Notes under the pieces: model-generated
Told to the model about the DNA's origin: nothing
The model's database searches: none
Seen by the model: the letters and a program-made list of their open reading frames with translations, nothing else
Shown here: piece by piece, positions 9,643 through 16,507 of the stretch
Position numbering within the stretch: position 1 is the first letter of the stretch
Layout of the letters: each line of letters begins with the position of its first letter
Made by a program: the position numbers and the translations under genes
From: a virus
Virus record (IMG/VR): IMGVR_UViG_3300010354_000849
Location: 1-20,806 of that record
Length of the DNA stretch: 20,806 nucleotides
Strand: one strand, 5' to 3'

Positions 9643-10284
9643 ATGCCTACACCTGCAACTCGCACACCTATCCGCATTGCTCGCGGTACTTACGCTAATC
9701 TTAACTCCTCCATCTCTGACATCCTGGAGGGGGAACTTGTCTATGCTACGGATCAAGACAAGTTTTATGTGAAGGAAGGTTCTTCCCTCATCGCTACCTA
9801 CCTGACTGCCGCTGATATTGGGGTTACCGTTCAAGCTTACGACGCTACCACCCTTAAATCCGCTGATATTGGAATCAGTCTTCAGGGCTACGATGCTGAC
9901 ACGGCAAAACTGGATGTAACACAGACATTCACCGCTGCACAGACATTTAGTGGGGGCATCTCTGACTCAGCCGGTAGTCTGAGGAGGCTTCCTCAGAACG
10001 CACAAACTAGCGCCTACACCCTAGTCGCATCCGACACGGGCAAGCACATCAGCATCACAAGCGGCGGCGTGACGGTCCCTCAAGGTGTCATGAGCGTTGG
10101 CGATGTCGTTACTGTCTTCAACGACAGCAGCAGTACTCAGACAATTATCCAAGGCTCTGGCGTGACGCTGCGCAAAGCTGATAGTACAACCACTGGCAAC
10201 TACACGCTGAATAATTACGGCATAGCGACTGTGCTCTGTGTAGGTGCAAATACCTTTGTTATTAGTGGTGTGGGGCTGAACTGA
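9643..10284 (+). CDS. Tail fibre-like structural protein
   Basis: This is a 213-residue protein. Residues 1-46 (TPIRIARGTYANL, then ELVYATDQDKFYVKEG) look like the small beta domain found at the N-terminus of many phage receptor-binding and baseplate proteins, where a short (R/K)RGT motif is followed by LVYATD. Residues about 57-92 carry two imperfect repeats (ADIGVTVQAYDATTLK and ADIGISLQGYDADTAK), seen in many phage fibre proteins. Residues about 120-213 form a beta-rich C-terminal domain (YTLVASDTGKHISITS, then SVGDVVTVFNDSS and an internal GSGVTLR), also typical of fibre tips. It follows the main fibre gene by two bases, with GGAGG about 12 bases upstream of the ATG. It shares one base with the next gene (TGATG). 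Probably an accessory fibre or tail tip subunit; the exact position on the virion is unknown. Confidence 0.72.
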   Translation: MPTPATRTPIRIARGTYANLNSSISDILEGELVYATDQDKFYVKEGSSLIATYLTAADIGVTVQAYDATTLKSADIGISLQGYDADTAKLDVTQTFTAAQTFSGGISDSAGSLRRLPQNAQTSAYTLVASDTGKHISITSGGVTVPQGVMSVGDVVTVFNDSSSTQTIIQGSGVTLRKADSTTTGNYTLNNYGIATVLCVGANTFVISGVGLN

Positions 10285-11132
10285 TGTCTACTTGCTCGCA
10301 AGCAGTGATGCTAGGCGCTGCTGGTTCTCCTCCTGTGCTTGTTGAGTACATCGTTGTCGCTGGTGGTGGTGGCGGAACTGGCCCTGGCGGCGGAGCTGGC
10401 GGTTACCTCAGTTCGATGTCTGGTGAAAGCAGTGGTTCCAATACGGCTGTAGCTCAACCGTTAACTCTTTTTAGAGGCATACCCTACTCCGTTGTAATTG
10501 GCGGTGGCGGTGCGGGAGGATATAACTCACCAGGATCGTACTCCGAATTTAACGGCATATATGCTTCTGGCGGCGGCTCTAACCCAACCAACGCTGCAGG
10601 CACAATGGGTGGCTCTGGCGGAGGTGGTTACTGGCAAGAAAACGGCCCAGGATTTCCGGGTGGACCTGGTTTTTTTGGCCAAGGTTTTGCTGGCGGTTCC
10701 GGTACTCAATATGTTTGGTACTGTCCGTGGCGTACTACGTTCACTGAGTGTCAAGTAGGTCATGGTGGGGGTGGCGGCGCTGGCGCACCCGGTGGCGATG
10801 CTCGCAATGGATATCAAGGTAATCCCGGCGGCGGAAACGGTGGCAATGGTATTTACAGTTCAGTAGCTGGCGTTTTTCTTGCAGGCGGTGGTGGTGGAGC
10901 TAAATTCGGTGATATCGCTTCCACCACGCCTGGGAGCCCTGGTCTCGGCGGTGGCGGTTCGCCTAATACTGGTGGTGGTGGATCTAATGTTGATCCAGGC
11001 GGTTCCGGTGTTGTTTACCTCAAAACACTTCTTACTCTTCCCCAGGCCGCAACAACTGGTAGTGTAAATATCTATCAATATGGTGCGTCTCGTATCTACA
11101 GATTCACTACATCAGGTACTATTACTTTCTGA
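10284..11132 (+). CDS. Glycine-rich tail-tip or adhesin-like protein
   Basis: A 282-residue protein that is extremely rich in glycine, with many runs of three to five Gly between short hydrophobic or Asn/Ser segments. The N-terminal VEYIVVAGGGGG is the classic start of glycine-rich phage tail domains. It ends in a short beta-type tail (GASRIYRFTTSGTITF) that often closes such domains in other tail proteins. Comparable glycine-rich regions in T-even-like adhesins (S16 gp38) fold as packed polyglycine-II helices and carry variable receptor-binding loops; a similar fold is inferred here. One insert near residues 148-165 contains two cysteines (WYCPW, TECQ), unusual in a protein that otherwise has only one other Cys, near its N-terminus. 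The gene is translationally coupled to the preceding fibre-like gene and sits within the host-recognition module. A receptor-binding role is likely but unproven. Confidence 0.75.
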   Translation: MSTCSQAVMLGAAGSPPVLVEYIVVAGGGGGTGPGGGAGGYLSSMSGESSGSNTAVAQPLTLFRGIPYSVVIGGGGAGGYNSPGSYSEFNGIYASGGGSNPTNAAGTMGGSGGGGYWQENGPGFPGGPGFFGQGFAGGSGTQYVWYCPWRTTFTECQVGHGGGGGAGAPGGDARNGYQGNPGGGNGGNGIYSSVAGVFLAGGGGGAKFGDIASTTPGSPGLGGGGSPNTGGGGSNVDPGGSGVVYLKTLLTLPQAATTGSVNIYQYGASRIYRFTTSGTITF

Positions 11133-11135
11133 CAT

Positions 11136-11573
11136 ATGGCGCATTTCGCTCAACTCGACAGTGATAATACTGTCATCTCTGTGATTGTCGTTTCTAATGA
11201 TTTAATCATAGACCCCGATACTGGTCTTGAGTCAGAACAGCTTGGTATTGACTTCTGTAAAAGTCTTCTTGGTGAGGATACGCGGTGGGTACAAACTAGC
11301 TACAACAACAATATTCGTCAGCGTTATGCGCCCATTGGAGGACGTTATGATCCTGACCATGATATCTTTATCCCACCTCCTCCATTTCCTAGTTGGTCAT
11401 ATAACTTCCTGATGCATCAATGGGAAGCTCCTGTTTCCAAGCCTGATGACGGATTGCCTTGGTATTGGAATGAGACCACTTGTGAGTGGCTACTCCCAAG
11501 TCACCCAGAATTAAACTCTATTTCTGAAGCTGAGCTTAAGCTACTTTCACAGCAGATTGCCGAATCGTTCTAA
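11136..11573 (+). CDS. Conserved cyanophage protein of unknown function, tail module
   Basis: A 145-residue protein starting MAHFAQLDSDNTVISVIVV. I recognise this as a protein type recurring in marine phages, often near fibre genes, with the landmarks FCKSLLG, WVQTSYNNNIRQRYA, GGRYDPDHDIFIPPPPFPSW and a W-rich second half. No enzymatic motif or membrane segment is visible. The pattern (small beta-rich, aromatic, one copy, in the fibre region) fits a minor structural or fibre-associated protein, but no function is established to my knowledge. It begins three bases after the glycine-rich gene and has no clear Shine-Dalgarno sequence, so coupling to the upstream stop is likely. Confidence 0.8.
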   Translation: MAHFAQLDSDNTVISVIVVSNDLIIDPDTGLESEQLGIDFCKSLLGEDTRWVQTSYNNNIRQRYAPIGGRYDPDHDIFIPPPPFPSWSYNFLMHQWEAPVSKPDDGLPWYWNETTCEWLLPSHPELNSISEAELKLLSQQIAESF

Positions 11574-11613
11574 GACGAGCTAACTTCCTTTCTACCTGTA
11601 TAGTATAAAACTA

Positions 11614-11811
11614 ATGATCACTATTCTTGGTATTAAAGTGTCCTATGAGGCACTTGCTTTTCTTGCCCTCTTTATTGGCTCCGAAATTGTCGGTGCTTCC
11701 AACCTTAAAGAAAATGGAATTGTCCAAATCATCCTTAGCGGTATCAATGCTCTGAAGCCGCTCCGTAAGGAAGACGATCAGATCCAACGCATTAAGGATA
11801 CATTCAAATGA
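11614..11811 (+). CDS. Small membrane-anchored protein, lysis cassette (holin candidate)
   Basis: A 65-residue protein with one hydrophobic segment (about residues 10-27, YEALAFLALFIGSEIVG), followed by an amphipathic stretch and a charged basic/acidic tail (LKPLRKEDDQIQRIKDTFK). Similar small proteins occur next to lysins in cyanophages. Its place directly upstream of a glucosaminidase lysin, with a four-base ATGA overlap, makes a holin or lysis-accessory role reasonable. However, a single membrane segment with this tail is not diagnostic. There is no Shine-Dalgarno sequence before the ATG; the 40-base gap upstream is AT-rich. Confidence 0.7.
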   Translation: MITILGIKVSYEALAFLALFIGSEIVGASNLKENGIVQIILSGINALKPLRKEDDQIQRIKDTFK

Positions 11812-12371
11812 GTATCAAGCTCCTTGACGTTATTCGTAACTACAAGGGGCTACCTCATCAAAAGCAAGCCATTGAGTCCCTAGAGAAGCTCCTAGGGGCT
11901 TATGGTTTGTCCGATGATGTGGAGTGGGTGAAACTTTGGCGTACTCCTACTCCTGTAGCTCCTCAACAATTTACTAATACCTGGGAAGGTATTGAAGCTG
12001 CAGCACGAGCTGCTGGTGCTAAATTCCCTGAAGTAGTCGCTGCTCAGTGGGCACTTGAGAGTGCATATGGTACTGCCCTTAGTGGTAAGAATAACTTCTT
12101 CGGTATCAAAGGTACTGGCACTGTTAAGACCACTTGGGAAGACTATGGCTATGGTCCTGTGACCATCAAAGCTTCCTTCAAAGATTTTGCTACTCCCTAC
12201 GACTGCGTTGAGCATCTTGTGACGCAGTGGTACAAAGATTATAAAGGCTATAAAGGCGTCAACCGAGCCACCTCTCGTGAAGACTGTGCATACCTCCTTA
12301 AGAAAGAAGGTTATGCGACAGATCCAGTCTACGCACAGAAACTAATTCGGTTGATGGAGCAAAATGATTGA
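11808..12371 (+). CDS. Glucosaminidase endolysin
   Basis: A 187-residue cell-wall hydrolase. Residues 1-45 contain an LxxxxNYKGLPHQxxAIxxL motif that I associate with cyanophage and cyanobacterial proteins linked to glucosaminidase domains. Residues about 55-187 form a FlgJ/endo-beta-N-acetylglucosaminidase domain (glycosyl hydrolase family 73-like). WALESAYG carries the putative catalytic Glu84, followed by NNFFGIKG and, near the end, a LLKKEGYATDPVYAQKLI segment typical of the family. It would cleave peptidoglycan glycan strands at lysis. No signal peptide is visible, so export would need a holin. AAGGA lies upstream of the start; both ends overlap their neighbours, placing it in a tightly coupled lysis operon. 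Confidence 0.9.
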   Translation: MSIKLLDVIRNYKGLPHQKQAIESLEKLLGAYGLSDDVEWVKLWRTPTPVAPQQFTNTWEGIEAAARAAGAKFPEVVAAQWALESAYGTALSGKNNFFGIKGTGTVKTTWEDYGYGPVTIKASFKDFATPYDCVEHLVTQWYKDYKGYKGVNRATSREDCAYLLKKEGYATDPVYAQKLIRLMEQND

Positions 12372-12609
12372 AGCCATCATTACGGGAGTCGTGTCTCTCG
12401 TTGTTGGCGTTGGCGGAGGAGTGTTGTCTCTAAGTTCACGAACAAACTCACGTATGGATCTCATCGACAAACGTATTGACCAAATGGAATTGCGTCTAGC
12501 AGAGAAATACGTACCAAGACAAGAACTCGCCAATGCACTCCAAAAAATGGAGGATCACATGATCCGTATCGAAAACAAATTAGATCAGATCGTATTGAGA
12601 AATGGCTAA
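12364..12609 (+). CDS. Small membrane protein with coiled coil, lysis cassette
   Basis: An 81-residue protein. Residues about 4-25 (IITGVVSLVVGVGGGVLSL) are a single N-terminal membrane segment. The rest is charged and helical with hydrophobic spacing suggesting a coiled coil, including a KYVPRQELANAL segment and a final MEDHMIRIENKLDQIV. The layout resembles small holin- or spanin-like accessory proteins, but no lipoprotein box or specific family motif is seen. GGAG stands close upstream of the ATG. It overlaps the lysin by eight bases and the small terminase by eight bases, so it is translated with both. Function as holin or anchoring factor is an inference from position. Confidence 0.75.
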   Translation: MIEAIITGVVSLVVGVGGGVLSLSSRTNSRMDLIDKRIDQMELRLAEKYVPRQELANALQKMEDHMIRIENKLDQIVLRNG

Positions 12610-12853
12610 GCAGAAGGCCAGTGAGGATATGTTCAACGAGTTACACAACATGGTAACCAAAGAACTCCTCAACCGAATCAAATCTGGTGAAGCCTCCACT
12701 GCTGATTTAAAGGCAGCCTGTGATTGGCTTGCCAAGAATGATATCAGTGGTGTCGCCTATGACGGCAACCCTCTGGACAAACTTGCCACCGTTCTACCCA
12801 AGGTAGATCCTGAACTTGTACAAAAGAGGTTGTATGGCAAGTCGCACATCTAA
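12602..12853 (+). CDS. Terminase small subunit (T7 gp18-like)
   Basis: An 83-residue protein beginning MAKQKASEDMFNELHNMVTK, followed by LLNRIKSGEASTADLKAACDWLAKN. This is the pattern I know from small terminase (DNA packaging) proteins of T7-like cyanophages; T7 gp18 is of similar size (about 89 residues). It would recognise concatemeric DNA and recruit the large subunit encoded about 4 kb downstream. In T7, genes 18 and 19 are separated only by the small lysis gene 18.5 (and 18.7 within it), so here the pair is split by a larger cassette. It sits between lysis genes, as in T7, where packaging and lysis genes are interleaved. Confidence 0.88.
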   Translation: MAKQKASEDMFNELHNMVTKELLNRIKSGEASTADLKAACDWLAKNDISGVAYDGNPLDKLATVLPKVDPELVQKRLYGKSHI

Positions 12854-13088
12854 TTACTACAAAAGCAACCCTACAGCTAAAGCCAAAAGGCTGAAGCAAC
12901 AAGCTGAATACAACAAGACCAAGGAAGGTCTCAAGATTCGTAGCAACGCTAACAAGCTAAATAGGAAGCTTGGTACCTATGGTAATGGGGATGGAATGGA
13001 TGCCAGTCACACTGGTCCTAATAAAGGAAAACTAGAGTCCCCTAAGGCGAACCGTACACGTCCGCGTAAGGGAAAGAAGTATGCCTAA
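12834..13088 (+). CDS. Small basic conserved cyanophage protein
   Basis: An 84-residue, very basic protein (start MASRTSNYYKSNP). Its second half has a conserved-looking GTYGNGDGMDASH stretch, then a Lys/Arg-rich end (NRTRPRKGKKYA). I recognise the DGxDxSH-type motif from small phage proteins but know no function; the basic charge suggests nucleic-acid binding or virion association. The ATG at 12834 was chosen over the upstream in-frame TTG at 12816 because AGAGG stands four bases before it. It overlaps the small terminase by 20 bases and the lysozyme by eight. Confidence 0.75.
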   Translation: MASRTSNYYKSNPTAKAKRLKQQAEYNKTKEGLKIRSNANKLNRKLGTYGNGDGMDASHTGPNKGKLESPKANRTRPRKGKKYA

Positions 13089-13683
13089 TCCACTAGCAAT
13101 TCTTACCAATACAACTGCACGTGACAGTCTAATTAAAGCCTTTGAGGGGTTTGAGCCAAGAGCGTACCCAAGGCCTGAGGGTGGTGGTTTTGCATATGGC
13201 TATGGATTTAATTTTGATACATCTGGAAAGGATGTATCCCCTCAGGCAACCATCACCAGACAACAGGCTGATCCGCTTCTGAAAGTGAAAATTGATCAAC
13301 ATGCATCGCAGGTTAGGCAGGATCCTGGCTACAAAAAGCTATCTCCTAATGCACAAGCAGCTGTTGAATCCTTCGCCTTCAACGCTGGTCCGAACTTCTT
13401 TGGTGCTTCAAATTTCCAGACACTTACTGATGCAATCAAGTCCGGTAACGACAAGAAGGTAGCAGAGGCTCTGAAGCTCTACACCAACGGTGGTGTGCCT
13501 GGTCTTGTACGGCGACGTGAAGCTGAGGCAAGGCTAGCCACTACTCCTTACATGTCTCCTAAGAACAGCACCCTTGCTAACGACCGTACCCGTAAAGACG
13601 GTACAAAGGCAGTCAAACAAGGAAAGCCTGTTACCTGGGATGCTGCATCTAAAAAATGGAAACCAGCAATGACTATCCGGTGA
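13081..13683 (+). CDS. GH24-like lysozyme (muramidase endolysin)
   Basis: A 200-residue protein with the architecture of T4/P21-type lysozymes. It has an N-terminal FEGFEPRAYP motif (Glu22 as catalytic acid), then GFAYGYG, a central VESFAFNAGPNFFGASNF block and GLVRRREAEARL near residue 150, all landmarks of the family. A ~45-residue Lys/Asn-rich C-terminal tail follows (PVTWDAASKKWKPA near the end). The usual Asp nine residues after the Glu is Arg31, and the usual Thr is replaced by Phe or Ala (positions 37-38), so catalysis may differ. No signal-anchor is seen, so a holin is needed for access to the wall. AAGGGA stands upstream of the ATG. It is the second lysin in the cassette. Confidence 0.86.
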   Translation: MPNPLAILTNTTARDSLIKAFEGFEPRAYPRPEGGGFAYGYGFNFDTSGKDVSPQATITRQQADPLLKVKIDQHASQVRQDPGYKKLSPNAQAAVESFAFNAGPNFFGASNFQTLTDAIKSGNDKKVAEALKLYTNGGVPGLVRRREAEARLATTPYMSPKNSTLANDRTRKDGTKAVKQGKPVTWDAASKKWKPAMTIR

Positions 13684-13684
13684 T

Positions 13685-14011
13685 ATGACTCCGTTGCTGC
13701 CCAGTCCTGATCACTACATATACAACCTAATAACAATGACAAGCCCTGAAGCAAAGCGTATGTGGAGACGCGCTATTAAAGAGCACTTCAATTGTCAATG
13801 TGTTTATTGTGGAGAAACTTATGAATTACACGAACTTACATTGGATCACGTTCGCCCTAAGTGTTTTGGTGGTGAAGACCTTACATCAAATCTCGTACCC
13901 AGCTGTCGTCAGTGTAATCAGGACAAAGGAAGCAACAATTGGCTCCAATGGATGAGAGCCACATTTGGCATCACTCCTAGAGAGCAACTAATCTTATCTC
14001 ATATTAAATAG
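13685..14011 (+). CDS. HNH endonuclease
   Basis: A 108-residue protein with a complete HNH core. CVYCG (Cys39, Cys42) and CRQC (Cys74, Cys77) form a zinc-binding pair, and LTLDHVRPKCFGGEDLTSN provides the catalytic Asp-His (His55) and the central Asn69, followed by NQDKG. Small free-standing HNH proteins near terminase genes can assist packaging in some phages; others are homing-type endonucleases. An alternative start is the ATG at 13736 (residue 18), which would begin just before the conserved part; neither start has a good Shine-Dalgarno. It lies two bases after the lysozyme and between the small and large terminase genes. The role (packaging or homing) cannot be decided from sequence. Confidence 0.85.
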   Translation: MTPLLPSPDHYIYNLITMTSPEAKRMWRRAIKEHFNCQCVYCGETYELHELTLDHVRPKCFGGEDLTSNLVPSCRQCNQDKGSNNWLQWMRATFGITPREQLILSHIK

Positions 14012-14013
14012 AC

Positions 14014-14382
14014 ATGGATACCAAAAAGCGTCGGACTATTAAAGACGATCTTGAAGAAATTCGCGCCATGACTCGTCGCTCTAGGGAGCGGCAAGGTGTT
14101 GATACTAAGTCAGATCTAGGCCAGAGGGCTATGAAGGCTGAAGGCACTGCAAAGAACTTCCAGGGTGGTGGCTATGAAACCAAGTCAAAACCTGATGGCT
14201 CCAAGTACCAAGGTGCACCTATCTCTAAGGCAAACCTTCAAGAGTACAAGCCAGCCTCTAACGAGCAAGTACAACCGAAGAAACCACAGCGTCGCTCCGG
14301 TGCAGGTCGAGAGGATGCGATGAACCGCTACATGGAAGAGCGGAAGCGCAAGAAGGATGGTGATTCCCGAGTTATTGGGTAA
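14014..14382 (+). CDS. Basic hypothetical protein
   Basis: A 122-residue protein, very rich in Lys, Arg, Gln, Glu and Gly and almost free of hydrophobic residues, so probably disordered. It begins MDTKKRRTIKDDLEEIRAM and ends with a basic helix (MEERKRKKDGDSRVIG). No family recognised. It follows the HNH gene by two bases and is the last gene before a strong terminator, so it closes this transcription unit. Its composition would suit nucleic-acid binding or a virion-linked linker protein, but that is a guess. Confidence 0.65.
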   Translation: MDTKKRRTIKDDLEEIRAMTRRSRERQGVDTKSDLGQRAMKAEGTAKNFQGGGYETKSKPDGSKYQGAPISKANLQEYKPASNEQVQPKKPQRRSGAGREDAMNRYMEERKRKKDGDSRVIG

Positions 14383-14408
14383 GACCTGTCCACAAACGTA
14401 CCAATAGG

Positions 14409-14435
14409 CCGCTCCGAAAGGGGCGGTTTTTTTTT
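14409..14435 (+). terminator. Rho-independent terminator
   Basis: A seven-base-pair GC-rich stem (CCGCTCC and GGGGCGG, one G-T wobble) closes a GAAA tetraloop and is followed directly by nine T residues. It lies 27 bases after the stop at 14382 and only 15 bases before the next ATG at 14450. It therefore separates the lysis/HNH unit from the downstream genes, or attenuates read-through into them. Confidence 0.93.
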
Positions 14436-14449
14436 GTGCTTGCAGATAA

Positions 14450-16207
14450 ATGCCACAAAGTCCAGATGAAATAAAAGCCCAGCAGAAATTCTTTCAAAGA
14501 GCCAATGGTCCTGTAATCGGTGCCCGCTCAACTTATGGGACACAGCCCAACAAACTCTTCAGAGAAAATCAAGAGCAAGGTCGATTACCGCGTCAATATA
14601 AGAGCTGGGATGACGCTGAGCAGCAATTCCTTGAGGAAATTAAAAAAGGGGTTAAGCCTGCTGCTGCCAGAAAAAAACTTGGCCTTACTTATGAGAATGT
14701 CCTAGGGCACCCATACTTTGATGTTGTAGTAGATAGGTACACGGGCGAGACACGAGGCTTCAACAAACGTGCGGTAAACGAGGATCTTCACCCATTGGCT
14801 GAGCGAGATCTACGACTTGCTTATGGTAAACAAACGGCTGATGGGTTCAGAGGTCAGCTTAAGGACGGATGGGGAGACTATAAGAAGAAGGCTTCTTACG
14901 ATCCTATGGCTATTTCGTCGCAAGATGAAGCTAAAGCTGTAAGGGAGTATCTAACCTCTTTCCTTGGCCGAGGAGACCCTAGGGATCAAGGTAATCAAAT
15001 CCATCGTGGTCATGGTTTCTCGGCATCTCAGGCTGGTGGTTCATTAAACCTGATGGACTTATTCCCTGAACTTGGTTGGACTAATGTTCATGGTCACCAA
15101 GGTCTTGCGGGAAATCCACGGATGCACCCTGATGACATGTACGACAACAACATGGCATCAACTGCTGAGCAGGGTTTCTTCTTTGATCTTTTAGATCGAG
15201 AAGGAAATACAATCAACCCACGGGCAACTCAGTGGCCTGGTACTTTCATTGCTGTCGATGAGAACGCCAACGAGATAAGGAAGAAGGTTGGCCCAATGAA
15301 TTACGACGTGGGTCCTGCTGTTGAGCAGAATCCAGGAGTATCATCTGGTGCGCTGGCTGCGCAACAGAGGCGTCGTGATGAGCTAATGGCTCAGATGGGA
15401 CAAGCCGGACCCAGGCAGGCGATTAACCAAGCTAACAGTCAATCCATAATTATGGATAACACACAATCCGTAGGTACACCTCTTCGGATCGTGCGTGACG
15501 GCACACCTGTGCAGCAAGCCCCAAAGCCAGCAAAAGTTACTGTCGTATCTCCTGATGGTTCTGAGCGTAAATTGACAACCCCAGGTAGTTCCAGTGAACA
15601 GATTGTTGAACGTCTGGTTGGTAATGGTGTTCCGCTTGATCGGGCTCAAGAGATTGCTACCCGGATGAGGCCAATCCCTAATAAGCCAAGAGTTATCCCC
15701 GCTCCTTCTGCTGACACTATAAACCTACCCTCTATCCCTAAGCTCACTACTGGTGGCCTGGTTAGTGGTGGCGTTTTAAGTCTCCTTATGGGGGAATCAC
15801 CAGCTCAAGCCTTTGCTTCTAACATACCTATTCTTTCGGACATAGAGGCTGACAACAATGGGATGGCAGAGCGTGCCGGTCAACTCTTTGTTGATCCACG
15901 TACAAATAGACTTATGCCAACAAATGTTGCTGAAGTTGGAAAGGGTCTTGCCTACCTAAACGGTAAACCAGTTGTAGTCCCCTATGGCTCTGTTGCTGGC
16001 ATTAAATCCAACGGTGAGATAGCTAAAGAGTCAGTTCGGCAGATAGCTGATGTTAACTCTAAGCGTCTTAGTAAGGTGACCTCTGCAGCTGCACCTGTAC
16101 TGAAAAAGGCTTCTCAATATATCCCTAAGCCTCTCAGTCCATTTCAACCACTTGTTGATGCCTACCGTGGCTTCAACAAAATCATCGCTAACATTGTTAG
16201 GGACTAA
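14450..16207 (+). CDS. Large conserved cyanophage protein of unknown function, nuclease-like motif
   Basis: A 585-residue protein. Residues 1-130 are charged, with a segment (WDDAEQQFLEEIKKGVKPAA) that looks like a small helix-turn-helix-type unit. Residues about 180-250 contain HRGH (185-188), then GHQGLAGNPRM, then YDNNMASTAEQ (Asn233/234, Glu240). This His-Asn-Glu order recalls beta-beta-alpha-metal nucleases such as Serratia nuclease. Residues 320-430 are Pro/Gln-rich linker. A C-terminal part has a hydrophobic stretch (GGLVSGGVLSLLMG, near 435-450), then QLFVDPRTNRLMP and GLAYLNGKPVVVPYGSV. I have met the last block in other cyanophage proteins but know no function. It starts 15 bases after a terminator, with no Shine-Dalgarno, and its TAATG stop overlaps the next gene's ATG by one base. 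It could be a virion protein or an enzyme. Confidence 0.75.
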   Translation: MPQSPDEIKAQQKFFQRANGPVIGARSTYGTQPNKLFRENQEQGRLPRQYKSWDDAEQQFLEEIKKGVKPAAARKKLGLTYENVLGHPYFDVVVDRYTGETRGFNKRAVNEDLHPLAERDLRLAYGKQTADGFRGQLKDGWGDYKKKASYDPMAISSQDEAKAVREYLTSFLGRGDPRDQGNQIHRGHGFSASQAGGSLNLMDLFPELGWTNVHGHQGLAGNPRMHPDDMYDNNMASTAEQGFFFDLLDREGNTINPRATQWPGTFIAVDENANEIRKKVGPMNYDVGPAVEQNPGVSSGALAAQQRRRDELMAQMGQAGPRQAINQANSQSIIMDNTQSVGTPLRIVRDGTPVQQAPKPAKVTVVSPDGSERKLTTPGSSSEQIVERLVGNGVPLDRAQEIATRMRPIPNKPRVIPAPSADTINLPSIPKLTTGGLVSGGVLSLLMGESPAQAFASNIPILSDIEADNNGMAERAGQLFVDPRTNRLMPTNVAEVGKGLAYLNGKPVVVPYGSVAGIKSNGEIAKESVRQIADVNSKRLSKVTSAAAPVLKKASQYIPKPLSPFQPLVDAYRGFNKIIANIVRD

Positions 16208-16500
16208 TGGCAGAAAAGAAATCAAAAGACTCCCCTCTTGTTGAGTTACTACGTAACCTCAAGATCAAATACCTTAACGGTCAGAACCCAATGGGTAGGG
16301 CTCAAGTCTCCCATGGGTTTAACCCAGCCAAGAATGCTTCATTGAACCTTGGCCGGATGATCGGTGCTGCATACGATCCTGAGATGCGTATCCGCCCTAA
16401 AGATCCCCAACAGGAACTACGTGCTTTCAACTCACGTCTTGGGATGACTGAACGTATCCACAACACTTATATCCAACCACGAGTAAAGCTCGCTGATTGA
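16207..16500 (+). CDS. Small hypothetical protein
   Basis: A 97-residue basic protein (start MAEKKSKDSPLVELLRNL), with no membrane segment and no recognised domain. The middle contains NGQNPMGRAQVSHGFNPAKN, and it ends in a Tyr/Arg-containing tail (TYIQPRVKLAD). It overlaps the preceding 585-residue gene by one base, has a TAGGGA sequence just upstream and is followed by a hairpin terminator, so the two genes form a short operon and may act together. Confidence 0.7.
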   Translation: MAEKKSKDSPLVELLRNLKIKYLNGQNPMGRAQVSHGFNPAKNASLNLGRMIGAAYDPEMRIRPKDPQQELRAFNSRLGMTERIHNTYIQPRVKLAD

Positions 16501-16507
16501 TATCTAC

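Noticed and set aside
11590-11613. A TATAGTATAAAA stretch before the small membrane protein, looking like a sigma-70 -10 element
   Set aside because: No -35 element is found at 16-18 bases; AT-rich leaders are common and one hexamer is not enough evidence for a promoter.
12816-12833. Extended N-terminus of the small basic protein from an upstream TTG
   Set aside because: The ATG at 12834 has a well-placed AGAGG and gives the start (MASRTSN) I would expect for this protein type.
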